A program made the position numbers and the translations under genes. From Opeltia flavorubescens (lineage: Eukaryota; Ascomycota; Lecanoromycetes; Teloschistales; Teloschistaceae), in contig KE546966.1 in NCBI GenBank assembly GCA_000442125.1, positions 1,140,969-1,204,968 of the forward strand: a DNA stretch of 64,000 nt, in the 5' to 3' direction. The notes under the pieces were generated by a model, which did no database searches, was not told the origin of the DNA, and saw only the letters and a list, made by a program, of their open reading frames with translations. Of this stretch, positions 1 to 9,356 are shown piece after piece. Every line of letters begins with the position of its first letter. Positions within the stretch are counted from its first letter, which is position 1.

Positions 1-688
1 AGACCACATACCACTCCTTTTCCGGATCCTCCTCGTACCAGTAGTCCGCATGCTTCAGCTTGTTGTGTGGATCGTACTCAAACCCTACAGCACTGGTGGG
101 TGCCCATTTGGCGTGCTCTTTCGCGATACCCTTTTTCGCAATACATTTCATCCTAATCTCTTGATTCTGCCGTAACTTGCAGATCACGCTTCCCAGACCC
201 TGCGCATCCGTGATCACTGGCGTTCCAACCCACTCATTGGGTCTTGGCTCGGCGACAACTAGATCTCGAGCGTAGACCTTCATGATTTCGTCGCCAGTAC
301 AACGCGCATGCAGGTCGAGAGTGACAGAGCAATGCTCACAGTATTGCTCGCAGTAGTCGCAGTCTCTTGTATAAGCGACATCATCGACATTCTTGGAGTT
401 CAATGGAATGAGCCCCAGACGGTGAGCGATGAACTCGTCGGCGAGAGAAGAGGTATTGACTTGGACTTCCACAAGATCGATGGCCATGGTAGGGACTTCA
501 GCTAGGAGCGTCCGGCGTAGAGAGTTGGCGAAGGATAGGTCAATGTTCTCTAATGTAAAATCGGCGCGGTCTTTCAGAGCCTAAGTACTTTAGCAAGAAA
601 AGTAAACGAAAGGCACAGGCTTAATAACCTGACGGACAGTGACTCGAGGACCAATGTCCTCGAGCCCATCCATGCCATCATAATCCAT
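1..688 (-). CDS. RPB3: RNA polymerase II subunit RPB3 (3' part outside window)
   Basis: Third-largest subunit of nuclear RNA polymerase II, the alpha-like scaffold that pairs with Rpb11 during core assembly. Exon 1 (629-688) encodes 20 residues beginning MDYDGMDGLEDIGPR. A 48-nt intron (581-628) is followed by exon 2, open to the window edge. Visible motifs: SFANSLRRTLLAEVPTMAID (alpha-motif helix), LADEFIAHRLGLIPL, the zinc-loop cysteines in CDYCEQYCEHC, then AKKGIAKEHAKWAP and EYDPHNKLKHADYWYE, all diagnostic of RPB3 rather than the Pol I/III paralogue. The start is the ATG at 686-688, which joins in frame across the intron. The C-terminal third lies to the left of the window. Identity is near certain; the splice donor (gttatt) is slightly atypical. 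Confidence 0.95.
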
Positions 689-1133
689 GCTGGTAATGAG
701 CACCAAGCAGTGAGCTGAGGCTTCTGCTAGCCCAGCATAATTCAGGGACCTGAATGTCGATAGTAAATGATTTTGAATCAGCTACCTGAGGGTTTGAATG
801 GATACTGAATCAGGTGGGACGCGAAAGGGCAGTGAAACCGAATTGAGAAGAGGAAAATCCTATGATTGATATAAAGATGCAGCAAGGGCCCGGTCGCACT
901 AGACCCTACCGTAGGGCTGCATTAGTGCGTTGGTCGCCAAGCATCAAAGTTTCAGTTGCAAGTTTTAAATTGTAATTCAAGGAGAGAAAAGACCGCTTTA
1001 TCGCCTGTGTTTATCTACGATGGCTTCGCAAAGCCAATGATACCGTCTTTAAAGTCTATTGAACCCAACAACTATTTGTGCTACACTAGACTAAAGCAAA
1101 GGACCACCATGTGCGCCTACAATCATTTCAAGC
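689..1133. other. Intergenic, RPB3 promoter and RIB3 3' end
   Basis: 445 bp between the RPB3 start and the RIB3 stop. It should hold the RPB3 promoter and leader and the RIB3 3' UTR. I see no coding potential, RNA gene or repeat in it. Confidence 0.5.
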
Positions 1134-1978
1134 TCATGCTTGACCATTCTCCTTTGGTCTTTCCACGTACTCAACAAGATCTTCAATAGTACACACCTTC
1201 AATCCCCATTTCCTCCCAAACTTCAAGCAAGCATCTCTTCTCATCATTCCTCCCCCTATTCTTTCCGCTCTCCCTTCTACTTCATCCCCATCTTCCACCA
1301 GCTCACATATGACGCCCACTGGTGCTTTACCCGCTAGACGACAAAATTCTACTGCGGCCTCAGTGTGACCTTTCCTCTCCCTGATCCCACCGTCTTTCGC
1401 CTTCAAAGGAAACACATGACCTGGCCTCCGAAATGAAGCAGCGCTCACATCCGGAGCAGTAAGCGTACGGCAAGTCAGCGCACGATTATGCGCGGAGATA
1501 CCCGTGGTGATAGTCGAGTCCGAGGCGTCTATCGAGACGGTGTAAGCTGTGCGATTGGGATCGGCGTTTGCCTTCACCATCTGGGGTAGTTCAAGCTTTT
1601 GCGCTAAATTCGCAGGTAACGGGGCGCAGATGAGACCACTACAATTGAAGCAGAATATTAAGAAAAATTCACAGAGCAGCTTGACAGGATGACGAACAAA
1701 CCTCGAGTGACGGACCATGAAGGCCATTTTTTCTGTTGTTATTGATTCTGCTGCAATGATAAGATCGCCTTCGTTCTCCCGGTCCATAGAATCAAGGACA
1801 ACGATGAATTCCCCATTTGCTGTGTATTTCATCAGCCGCGGTTGATTTTTGTTGAGCTCGAGTGGGATGACAATCCAAGGAGGGTCAAGATGACTTGAGA
1901 AGGAACGAGCGTACCAAATGCCTGTATGGTGTCTTCAATCGAATCGAAACGTGACTTATGCGTCCCGTTGATTGCCAT
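1134..1978 (-). CDS. RIB3: 3,4-dihydroxy-2-butanone 4-phosphate synthase
   Basis: Converts ribulose 5-phosphate to 3,4-dihydroxy-2-butanone 4-phosphate plus formate, the four-carbon input of riboflavin synthesis. Three exons: 1915-1978, 1702-1819 and 1134-1638; 687 nt give 228 residues, a normal length for the monofunctional fungal enzyme. The first junction creates FANGEFIVVLD and the second MVRHSSGLICAP, both family motifs. Metal and substrate site: DRENEGDL. Further motifs: FRRPGHVFPL and RKGHTEAAVEF. The usual GISAxDRA loop reads GISAHNRA here, with Asn at a position I remember as Asp in yeast and bacterial enzymes. The start ATG at 1976-1978 gives MAINGTHKSRFDSIEDTIQAF, a typical N-terminus. 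No GTP cyclohydrolase II domain is fused, as expected in fungi. Confidence 0.95.
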
Positions 1979-2838
1979 CTTAGCTAAGATGGCCGCTCAG
2001 GGCGATTTAGTCCGCTGATATTCTAAGTTATATTCTAAGTTGAAGAGAGCCACGGATGAGTATCCTTCTGGTTCACTTTCTTCTTGAAGTGTTTGATCAA
2101 AAATCTAGCTCAAGGAATGTCGGCGGAAAAGTATATTACTTGTTTCGAACCAATAACCAGATGTGAACGGAGAACAGAGAGAGCGCCATATGGCAAAACA
2201 AGATGCGAATAATTTCTAGTTCTACAACAATGCGTAGGAAACTGAATTATCAAGCAAGAATCTTTACTGTCATTAAGGAAAATGGGAAGTTAGTAAGCAA
2301 TTTGTAAAACGAAAGGAAGTAATTGTGGTACATATATCAAAGGATTACGGCTCCGTCAGCATGACCGACTGTCCGAAAGCCGCACGTGGCGCTCGGTGGT
2401 CGGAACCTTCCGATGCAACGACGTCCCATGCATCCTACACTACCATAACATGTCATTGAAATTGCGCTTACGTGAATGGACTTGTTTACTTTGCAAGTAG
2501 AGATGTAATATTCATGGTGGGAATCAATGTAGGTTTGGCTTATTGAGTTCCCCGACATAATGACCAATAGTACACCACGAACTCAAGACCACTATAACGA
2601 TGTTGGAAGCATTGCTCCAGAAGACTTTTGATAAAGAATCCAATGCAAACACCCATTCATCGATTTAAAAAAGAAACCCAGAACCCAGTACCTGCTAGCC
2701 AGCCCCAACGCCAATATAAACCCAAAAAAAAGAAAACATGTGACGAGCAAAGCAAACATGTGAAACCCAATCCCAGAGCAAGAAAACCAAAACGCCGTTT
2801 CATCAATCTCTCATAATGGCTCCATCATCTCCCCCATT
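1979..2838. other. Intergenic, RIB3 promoter region
   Basis: About 860 bp upstream of RIB3. It is AT-rich with no ATG-initiated frame that looks coding. The stretch at 2690-2800 is A-rich and low in complexity. No RNA gene or repeat recognised. Confidence 0.4.
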
Positions 2839-3255
2839 CTACCGCTTCCAAGGCTCAACACCAGGTGGGCATATCATCCGCTGACCACCTCGATAGTATT
2901 CAATGATGTCGGTCCCTGGGATGCGGAACCGACAGTTGATCCTTTTGATGCGGATCTCGCTGCCGCCGTTGTCGGCTGCCGGCTTTGGCGATCGTTGGGC
3001 GGCATCCCAGTAGTTGGAGCCTTTGAGGTTGTCAGGGACGACGAGATATAGCGTCTTCAAGGCGGGGTTCCATGCTTTGGAGCGAGTGATCCTATCGGTC
3101 TTTGGGATTGTGCTCCAGTCGATAGGTCGAGTTAAGACGCGGTGGTATTTCCTGGGAGGGGCAGTGGCACGGGCTGATCTTGGTCTGAACATTGGATTTT
3201 GTTGCCACTTGATCTGTGCTGGGGTAATCGGTACCCCGGTTTGTTGGCGAGGCAT
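2839..3255 (-). CDS. Uncharacterised small protein
   Basis: An open frame of about 138 residues from the in-frame ATG at 3255. It stays open further upstream (to about 3365) without another ATG, so the true N-terminus may lie in an unrecognised upstream exon. The protein is basic and proline-rich at its N-terminus. The C-terminal half, with segments such as TLYLVVPDN, EIRIKRINCRFRIPGTD and YYRGGQ, looks like a folded beta-rich domain. I do not recognise a family. The codon pattern and the hydrophobic/charged alternation in the C-terminal half favour a real gene, but no motif confirms it. Confidence 0.45.
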   Translation of the reverse strand: MPRQQTGVPITPAQIKWQQNPMFRPRSARATAPPRKYHRVLTRPIDWSTIPKTDRITRSKAWNPALKTLYLVVPDNLKGSNYWDAAQRSPKPAADNGGSEIRIKRINCRFRIPGTDIIEYYRGGQRMICPPGVEPWKR

Positions 3256-4251
3256 AGAGGTGGGAGGTGGTGATGTTGTTGGTGGTGATGGCAATAGCAA
3301 TGGCAGTGGTTTAGCTGATGGATATGGTGGTAATGTGCGATGGGAACGATGTTCAATGATTACTGATTACAATGTAACAACAGTGTGGATGTCACAGTGC
3401 AGGACGATGAAATTGAGGAAGCAATACAAGGGAAGTCCTTTGCAATATATACATGTCTTCAAAGGCAGCTCACATCCATTCCACGGTACGCTGATTTTAC
3501 TTTCTCGTTGTTACTCTCTCCTCGCAAATGACTAGGGGACTTGAAGAGTCGGTACTCGATCGGAGACCCTGATGGAAAATTGCCAATATGGCCCAAAGCG
3601 GAAAAGTCGTGATGAAAATATCACACGCGTCCAGCCGAACAAATAGTATACGGAAAGAGGGTGAGTCAACATGACTCTGTATGAGCTCGTTCAACAGCGT
3701 GACAACGGTTCTCACGAGCATGTATCTGATGGAGGATCCAGACGAATTATTGCCAAATCAAAATGGCCTAAAGGGGCTTGGTTTAGATTAATCAAGATGG
3801 AGCTGTCACATGTGACTGGATGAAAGAGAGGTACACGACGTGAGTTCGAGCCATTACTAAGCTCTATGACATCTGGATTTCACATGTCAGGACAGAAAAT
3901 AGTCGTGGCGTGCCCTACATCAAGCAGCCAATCAAATAAGACGCGTATTGGATCCATAAGCTGTCTCAACTCAAACTCTATCGGTTGAAAGGTGAGATAG
4001 ACAAAGGTAAAGGTAATTAGGTATATGGGTCTGAGTTAGCAAATGGAAAGGGACTGAAGCGAATCAATGAACACGATCGGAATTGTAGGATATATTGGAA
4101 TGAATCGAGAACTATGTACATGACTCTCCAATTTAGGTCTATAATAGTCTTCTCCAAACACATGCGTAATTTGGACAACAGGGAAGAAATTGACCCACCG
4201 CCAACGCCGTGCTGAACGCTCAATTCAGTCATAATTGGAAAGAAACCCGCA
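3256..4251. other. Intergenic
   Basis: Roughly 1 kb between the small minus-strand gene and the DIC1 stop. It holds the DIC1 3' UTR and presumably the promoter (or 5' exon) of the small gene. Only short, compositionally biased frames are present and none is supported. Confidence 0.4.
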
Positions 4252-5374
4252 TCATACAGGATTTCCATCCCCATTCACCCCCTTGAAATGCCTGTAGAGC
4301 TTCTTATGCTGTTCCAAGAACAGAAAAGTGAACACCGTATGCGGGCCCAAACGCATGAAACTCGGCACCCAACCCCTGAACATCCATCTTACACCCTCAG
4401 CCCTGTAAAGTTTCCGTAACAGCGTACCCAAACCCTCACGATCCTTGGCACTCATCATACGCGTTTTGATAACGTCGACGGGACTGCACATCGTCGTGGC
4501 GATGAACCCGGCTAAGAAGCTAGCAGAGAAGTGCGTTGCAAAGTTGTCCTCAAGCGGTGTATGCGCGAGGATAAGTCGCTTCAGACTATCGTAGGACGCC
4601 AATTGGGAAGCCGTCACTAAGAGCGCACGGAAGCTGTTGGGCCAAACGCCGCGGAAGAGGGTGCGCCAGCCTTCTTCGCGCGTCATACGGATAAGGCCGT
4701 CGACGGCGTGTTTGTAGTTGCGGCGGTTCTGGGCGGGGAGAGCGGCGTCGTGTTGCATGCGGACATTAATGACATCGGCAGGGTTGCCAGCCACACCGCC
4801 GAGGAAGCCTGAGGCAGACGCCATGGCGATGAGGGTGGGAACCGAGGGGGCAGAGGCAGTGGTTGTAAAATTTCTTTTCAGTTCCTCGTAAACGGCGAAG
4901 CGGGTAGTGGAGTAGGTGAGCTGGCGGAGGAGGGAAGCGGAAAGCTGGTTTGGGGTAAATTTAATCATATGCTCGTAGAGGGCTCAAATCTTGCATTTTA
5001 CTGAAGGTCTACTTACACCACTGTAGAGGCCAAGGAAGCCATCATTCCTTACCACATGGACAAATGTGGTGAACATGCCTCGAGGGCCATCAGGAGTGCG
5101 TGTCTGTAGCCTGACCTAGATTTTGTCAGCTCGAGCTGGCTGAAGAGTAGGAAACATTGGAGCACTGGTGACATACCTTGACTATCGAATAGATTAGCGG
5201 TGGATCAATTGAGTCTTTCTTATGTTATCTATCCATACCCAGGTCCAACGGGTGTGTCACCGCTGCTGCAAAACACGAGGCTGAACCACCAAACCAGAAG
5301 GGATAGTGAAGAGGCCGTGCATTGACAATCTTCTGCTGCTTTTCCCTGCTCTTTCCAACGGCGAAGGTAGACAT
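4252..5374 (-). CDS. DIC1: Mitochondrial dicarboxylate carrier
   Basis: Inner-membrane carrier of the SLC25 family that exchanges malate or succinate for phosphate. Four exons: 5239-5374, 5177-5181 (five bases), 5017-5115 and 4252-4944; total 933 nt, 310 residues, standard for the family. The three repeats carry the signatures PLDLVK, PADVIN and PVDVIK. The middle one, with Asn instead of the basic residue followed by VRMQHD, is characteristic of DIC1 rather than the oxoglutarate or citrate carriers. The start (MSTFAVGKSREK) leads into YPFWFGGSASCFAAAVTHPLDL, the usual first helix. The micro-exon supplies the Lys of PLDLVK; without it the frame fails. LRQLTYSTTRF and the C-terminal LGPHTVFTFLFLEQ are also conserved. 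Confidence 0.95.
5177..5181 (-). other. DIC1: Five-base micro-exon of DIC1 (TCAAG)
   Basis: On the minus strand the bases TCAAG are flanked by an acceptor (atag, AG at 5182-5183) and a strong donor (gtatgt from 5176). Joining CTGG|TCAAG|GTCAGG gives Leu-Val-Lys-Val-Arg, completing the invariant PxDxxK carrier signature. Every alternative I tried lost the Lys or met a stop. Confidence 0.8.
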
Positions 5375-5806
5375 ATCTCAGGTACCATAACGCTAAGGAA
5401 GCGTGCAGATATTGGAAAATAGGATACTTGGTAGCTGTTATGTTAGTTTGGACGTTCAAGCAGTCAGCTTTCGCTGAGGCTTTGGACCCGTGCCGTTGCA
5501 TCCGGCACAACAGTCATTCCGATAGAACATCGTTATCTGTCAAAGGAATACGACTATGCACTTGCTCTGCAGTCATGGTGAAGCAGAAACAAACATCCTA
5601 ATATCTCATTGGGCGACCCTTTCGCTCTTGGCACCGCACTCCTAGCTATGGGCTCACGAAGGTATGCAATAGGCCAGGAGCGACAATGGCAAATCGATGG
5701 CGATCGATCAATCAATCGTGCGATACGTTTGACGCATGTGTTCCAGTTATTATCTAGTACAGAATGGTATCTTCCATCGCACAACCATGTGTAAGGAATG
5801 CTTGTT
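5375..5806. other. Intergenic, DIC1 promoter and acyltransferase 3' end
   Basis: 432 bp between the DIC1 start and the stop of the upstream minus-strand acyltransferase gene. No coding or RNA feature seen. Confidence 0.4.
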
Positions 5807-7495
5807 CTACAGTATCGGTGCTTCCCAACCTTCCCTTCTGATCTTCATCAAGGCTGCCTGTTTGTGCGGAAAAGATATCTCCCTCTCCTTGTAGAACCCA
5901 ACTTCTTGTAAATAGTTGATGAATCTATACCATCGTCAGCAAGTGTGACAAAACTGCTGAACATTATACGTACTTCTGATTGTCGACCCTTGGCTCTAGG
6001 AGGACCCTTTCAGTTCTGGAGTCTGCCAACCAACAAAAATGTACCAGAGCACTCATCCAGACTTTGACTCTATGCGGTCCTCTAAAGTCCTGCTCGCCGA
6101 CCAGCGCATGGACTCCTCGATCCCAATTTCCATAGTCGTGGCTGGATAGGTAACGACCTATATGATCTTCCTTCACCCAGTACAACTCGAAGTATCCAAA
6201 CGGTTTGCCATCCCAGCAACCAATCACAGGGAAGCTGTGCTTACTGTTCAGAGCCCTACGAAGGAACGTTTCCTGCTTCGAGCGAGGACCAGCTTCTCCC
6301 CAGAATGCATTGACCCGAGGGTCATTCATCCAGGTATGGAGGAGTTCAGTGTCGCAAGGGTTGATTGTCATATTCGCGATCGAAGGCAGACTACCCGGGG
6401 TGACGCCAGAATGAGGGGGAAGGAAGGTTGGTGTCGAGTCCGACACTGGCCCACGATGTGTAGGCGACTTCAGAGACAGTGACGCGGTACGGAAAGAAAG
6501 GTATTGGCCAACACTAGGAATATATCGAGTGTAGAAGGTCTCTCCTTGCGCAGGAGGCTTCTGTCGAAGGGGGTGCCGAATATTGTTGGTAAAGGTGAAC
6601 AAAGTTGGTGGCGGAGGGTAGTATGTTGGCAGATGACTGCCAGAGGCGAAGGGCCCTGGCGATAACGCTTGGGGTGTGTACATGGCTTGTGGACCGTCTG
6701 AATGAGAATCGGTTCTTGAAGCAAAGGCCTCCCTGCTTGGCGAACTCGGTCGTGATGGGTATGGCGAGGCTCCAGGGAACGGAGAGTGCGTCGTTGGCGA
6801 TAAGGTGAACAAGAAAATACGAGGATCTAGAAGCCAGAAACTCCTCTGACTAGCAAACATCCGATTCCAACCTTCTCCACTTCGATCGTCAAGATGTTCC
6901 CCAACACATGAATCCTCGCTGATGATTATGCCCATCCGTTCAAGCTTCGGTAATAAGTGCTTGCCTTTAAAGATACCTTCTCTTTTGATATTGATACGCC
7001 ACTCGCCCTTGGGTCTTCCTTCTTCAGGCATATCTGGACTGACATCCTTTTTCACGATGCGTGGGTTTGGTTTTGTCTTTGCTTCCAGCATCAGCCTCGT
7101 TGGACGTGATCCGCGCTGTCTAATCGGTATACCTGATGGAAGTACCACCACAACGTCGCCCAAAGCATCATAGCTATCTGCCGTGTCGGAGAAGTGGGCG
7201 GCTTGAAGTCCGTATTGCTAGGGTTCGAAATGGAGGAGATAAACATTCTGTCATTGTGCAAAGTCGGATTGCGGTATCGGTGTGCACGGTCACGTTTGCG
7301 ATCTTCATGACTTTCTTTTCCATCCACTGCAATCTCATCTTCTTCGTCGTCTTGAGACTCAATGATAATAGTCCAGCCAGGTGGGAACGCGGAATTATGG
7401 ACGTTCAAATCATTCGACTTGAACGCAAAGCCAGCGAATACAGGCGAAACAGTCAATGTCTGACCGTTGGGCAGATGCACCGATGCTGGTGCCAT
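5807..7495 (-). CDS. N5-hydroxyornithine acyltransferase, SidF/SidL-like
   Basis: Predicted to acylate N5-hydroxyornithine, giving the hydroxamate building block of fungal siderophores. Three exons: 7133-7495, 5974-7076 and 5807-5924; 1584 nt, 527 residues. The N-terminus ([14 protein letters not shown], then [13 protein letters not shown] at the first junction) and [19 protein letters not shown] with LERMGI are family hallmarks. The C-terminal half is a GNAT/IucB-type domain: [75 protein letters not shown] proline/serine-rich linker of about 60 residues separates the two. The ATG at 7493-7495 gives [11 protein letters not shown]. Choosing between the acetyltransferase SidL and the anhydromevalonyl transferase SidF needs a phylogeny. 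No NRPS or ornithine monooxygenase lies in the window, so this is not a visible siderophore cluster; the constitutively expressed, unclustered SidL type is slightly favoured. Confidence 0.85.
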
Positions 7496-7835
7496 CGCTA
7501 TGACCACTTGTGCGGAACGTCGTTGATCATTTGATTTGGGTGTAGCATGGAGAGGTCAAGTCATTCAGACATTTCGTTCTCCCAACCAACGGGCGATTGC
7601 GGAGCGGATCCGAGGCCGATGAGCGCTAGCGTCTTTGTTGTTTCACTACCGGCCATACTACGCCAAAATTTCTCTATGCAGATAATGTGACTTGCACAGC
7701 TCATCGGAATAGATTAGACATCCGACCAAAATTAATCATGATCGCCCCAGGAGTCTCGACTCGAAGTACTGGTTCTGAGTTCCCCACTCATACCAAGAAC
7801 GCCGATCGCCAAAACACCGTCGCTGAGCCAGACGG
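7496..7835. other. Intergenic, acyltransferase promoter
   Basis: 340 bp between the acyltransferase start and the centrin stop. Siderophore genes are often controlled by GATA-type repressors. I did not find a convincing pair of GATA-factor sites, so regulation cannot be stated. Confidence 0.3.
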
Positions 7836-8543
7836 TCATTGAAGACAAATACCAAGGAATTCCTCCCGATTGATCGCTCCGTCGCCGTCTAGATCGAATT
7901 CATCGATCATGGCGGCAAGCTCTTCTTCTTCTAAACCCTCTCCTAGCTCTCGTGCTACCCTCCGCAAATCATTGAGGTTGATCTTTCCTTTCCCTCCCTC
8001 GTCAAACAGCTCAAAAGCTCGGAGAATCTCATCCCGAGGGTCGCGCGCCAGTATTCGTTGAGTCATGACGGTCTGAAACTGATTGAATGGAAGAAGTAAT
8101 CGCGGATGATGAGGAGTATTGGGATTACTCGGCTCTGAAGGGGATCCGTGTGTCTGTAGAATAGAGAGTATCTCAGCTTTGGGTAGATCGAAGCCTAGTG
8201 CTTTCAATGCGACTTTCAATTCATGGTAATCAATCTTTTGGTCTTTGTCTAAGTCGAAGAGCATGAACTTTCATTATGATTAGCTTCGACTCATGCAGAA
8301 TGGCCTGGCGTAGCATACAGCCTCCTTGATTTCTTCTCTCTGCTCTTCAGATAATTGATTTTGCTCCTCTCTTTCCAAGCGCTCTTTCTCCAATCGCTCT
8401 CTCTCTCTCTCAAGACGCTGATTCTCTCTTTGCTGCTGACTTGAGGATGCGCCAAATGTAGGCCCCATTGATCGGTCTGGAAGCTTCCCAAGGCTTGTTC
8501 CGTAGCCCCTAGAAGGGAAAGCTGGATGCGCAGATGATGCCAT
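7836..8543 (-). CDS. CDC31: Centrin, spindle pole body duplication protein
   Basis: Calcium-binding EF-hand protein of the spindle pole body half-bridge; in fungi it also works in TREX-2 mRNA export and DNA repair complexes. Two exons, 8319-8543 and 7836-8267 (51-nt intron), 657 nt, 218 residues. The junction gives [15 protein letters not shown], the classic centrin start of EF-hand 1. EF1 ([12 protein letters not shown]) and EF4 ([12 protein letters not shown]) have complete calcium ligands. EF2 is degenerate with a proline-rich insert ([14 protein letters not shown]) and EF3 ([12 protein letters not shown]) lacks acidic ligands. The N-terminal 75 residues hold a strongly charged coiled-coil stretch (repeats of [13 protein letters not shown]), which makes this protein longer than the usual roughly 170-residue centrin. 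Confidence 0.92.
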
Positions 8544-9356
8544 GGGAAGTCAGCTTGCTATCATACAGTGATGTGGTGTCATGTATGATAGTTTGTGTCG
8601 TACATGATTTCAAGATAATTGTTTCGTGACTTTGACGCGTCATGGGCGCGTTTGGTGGGGTCGAGGAGCCAAGATATCTCGGCCCGACAGGCCAATCGCA
8701 GCACAATTATATTGTGATGATCACAAATTCATGGAGGGGATCCTAGTGTTTTATTAGACATGCTTCATGGACATAGGCATCGTAATAACTTTTGCAAGCC
8801 CAAAAAGCGGCAGTATTTTTCCCGAGCGTAGCACTTGAATGATACTGAACAATTCGCATATCCAAAAAATATAGAATTGGGTCTGACAAGTTCTTGCATC
8901 CATAAGTGCCTTGGATAAAGATGACTCAACAGGAAACTATACCCATCTTCAACTCTAGACACTATGACTATTATAATTTCTACGTAGAATCGACGAGGCA
9001 ATCACTTAGGAGGCAGCAGTGATGATTGGTGCCTGGAGATCGGGTAGCCTATTACATAATCTGATAGTCTTGGCAAATCTTTTACTCCTCTCCCGTCACT
9101 TCATCCTCCCCATCGCGTTCTACTAAAACCATAGAGCTGTCATTTTAGGCCACAATCACTCTACTTCCATGGGTATTAACTGACGCGTGAAGCCCAATTT
9201 GTTTTATTACTCTAAGACTGACTCACCTTTGATGATACATTTCATGTGGCTCTCCAGCGCCTTTGCGCACAACCATTACTTTTGATCATCCTCTTCGATT
9301 CCTCCACTACCGAGCTTTACGTCCAGAATCTACATCTCTACCAATATTTTTTTAGG
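8544..9356. other. Divergent promoter, CDC31 / NUP98-96
   Basis: About 810 bp between two divergently transcribed genes. CT-rich tracts occur at 9080-9140 and 9270-9340, the latter just before the NUP98-96 start, as is common in fungal core promoters. No coding frame is supported. Confidence 0.45.

Noticed and set aside
2337-2567. 76-residue minus-strand frame
   Set aside because: Random-looking composition in an AT-rich intergenic region; no motif.
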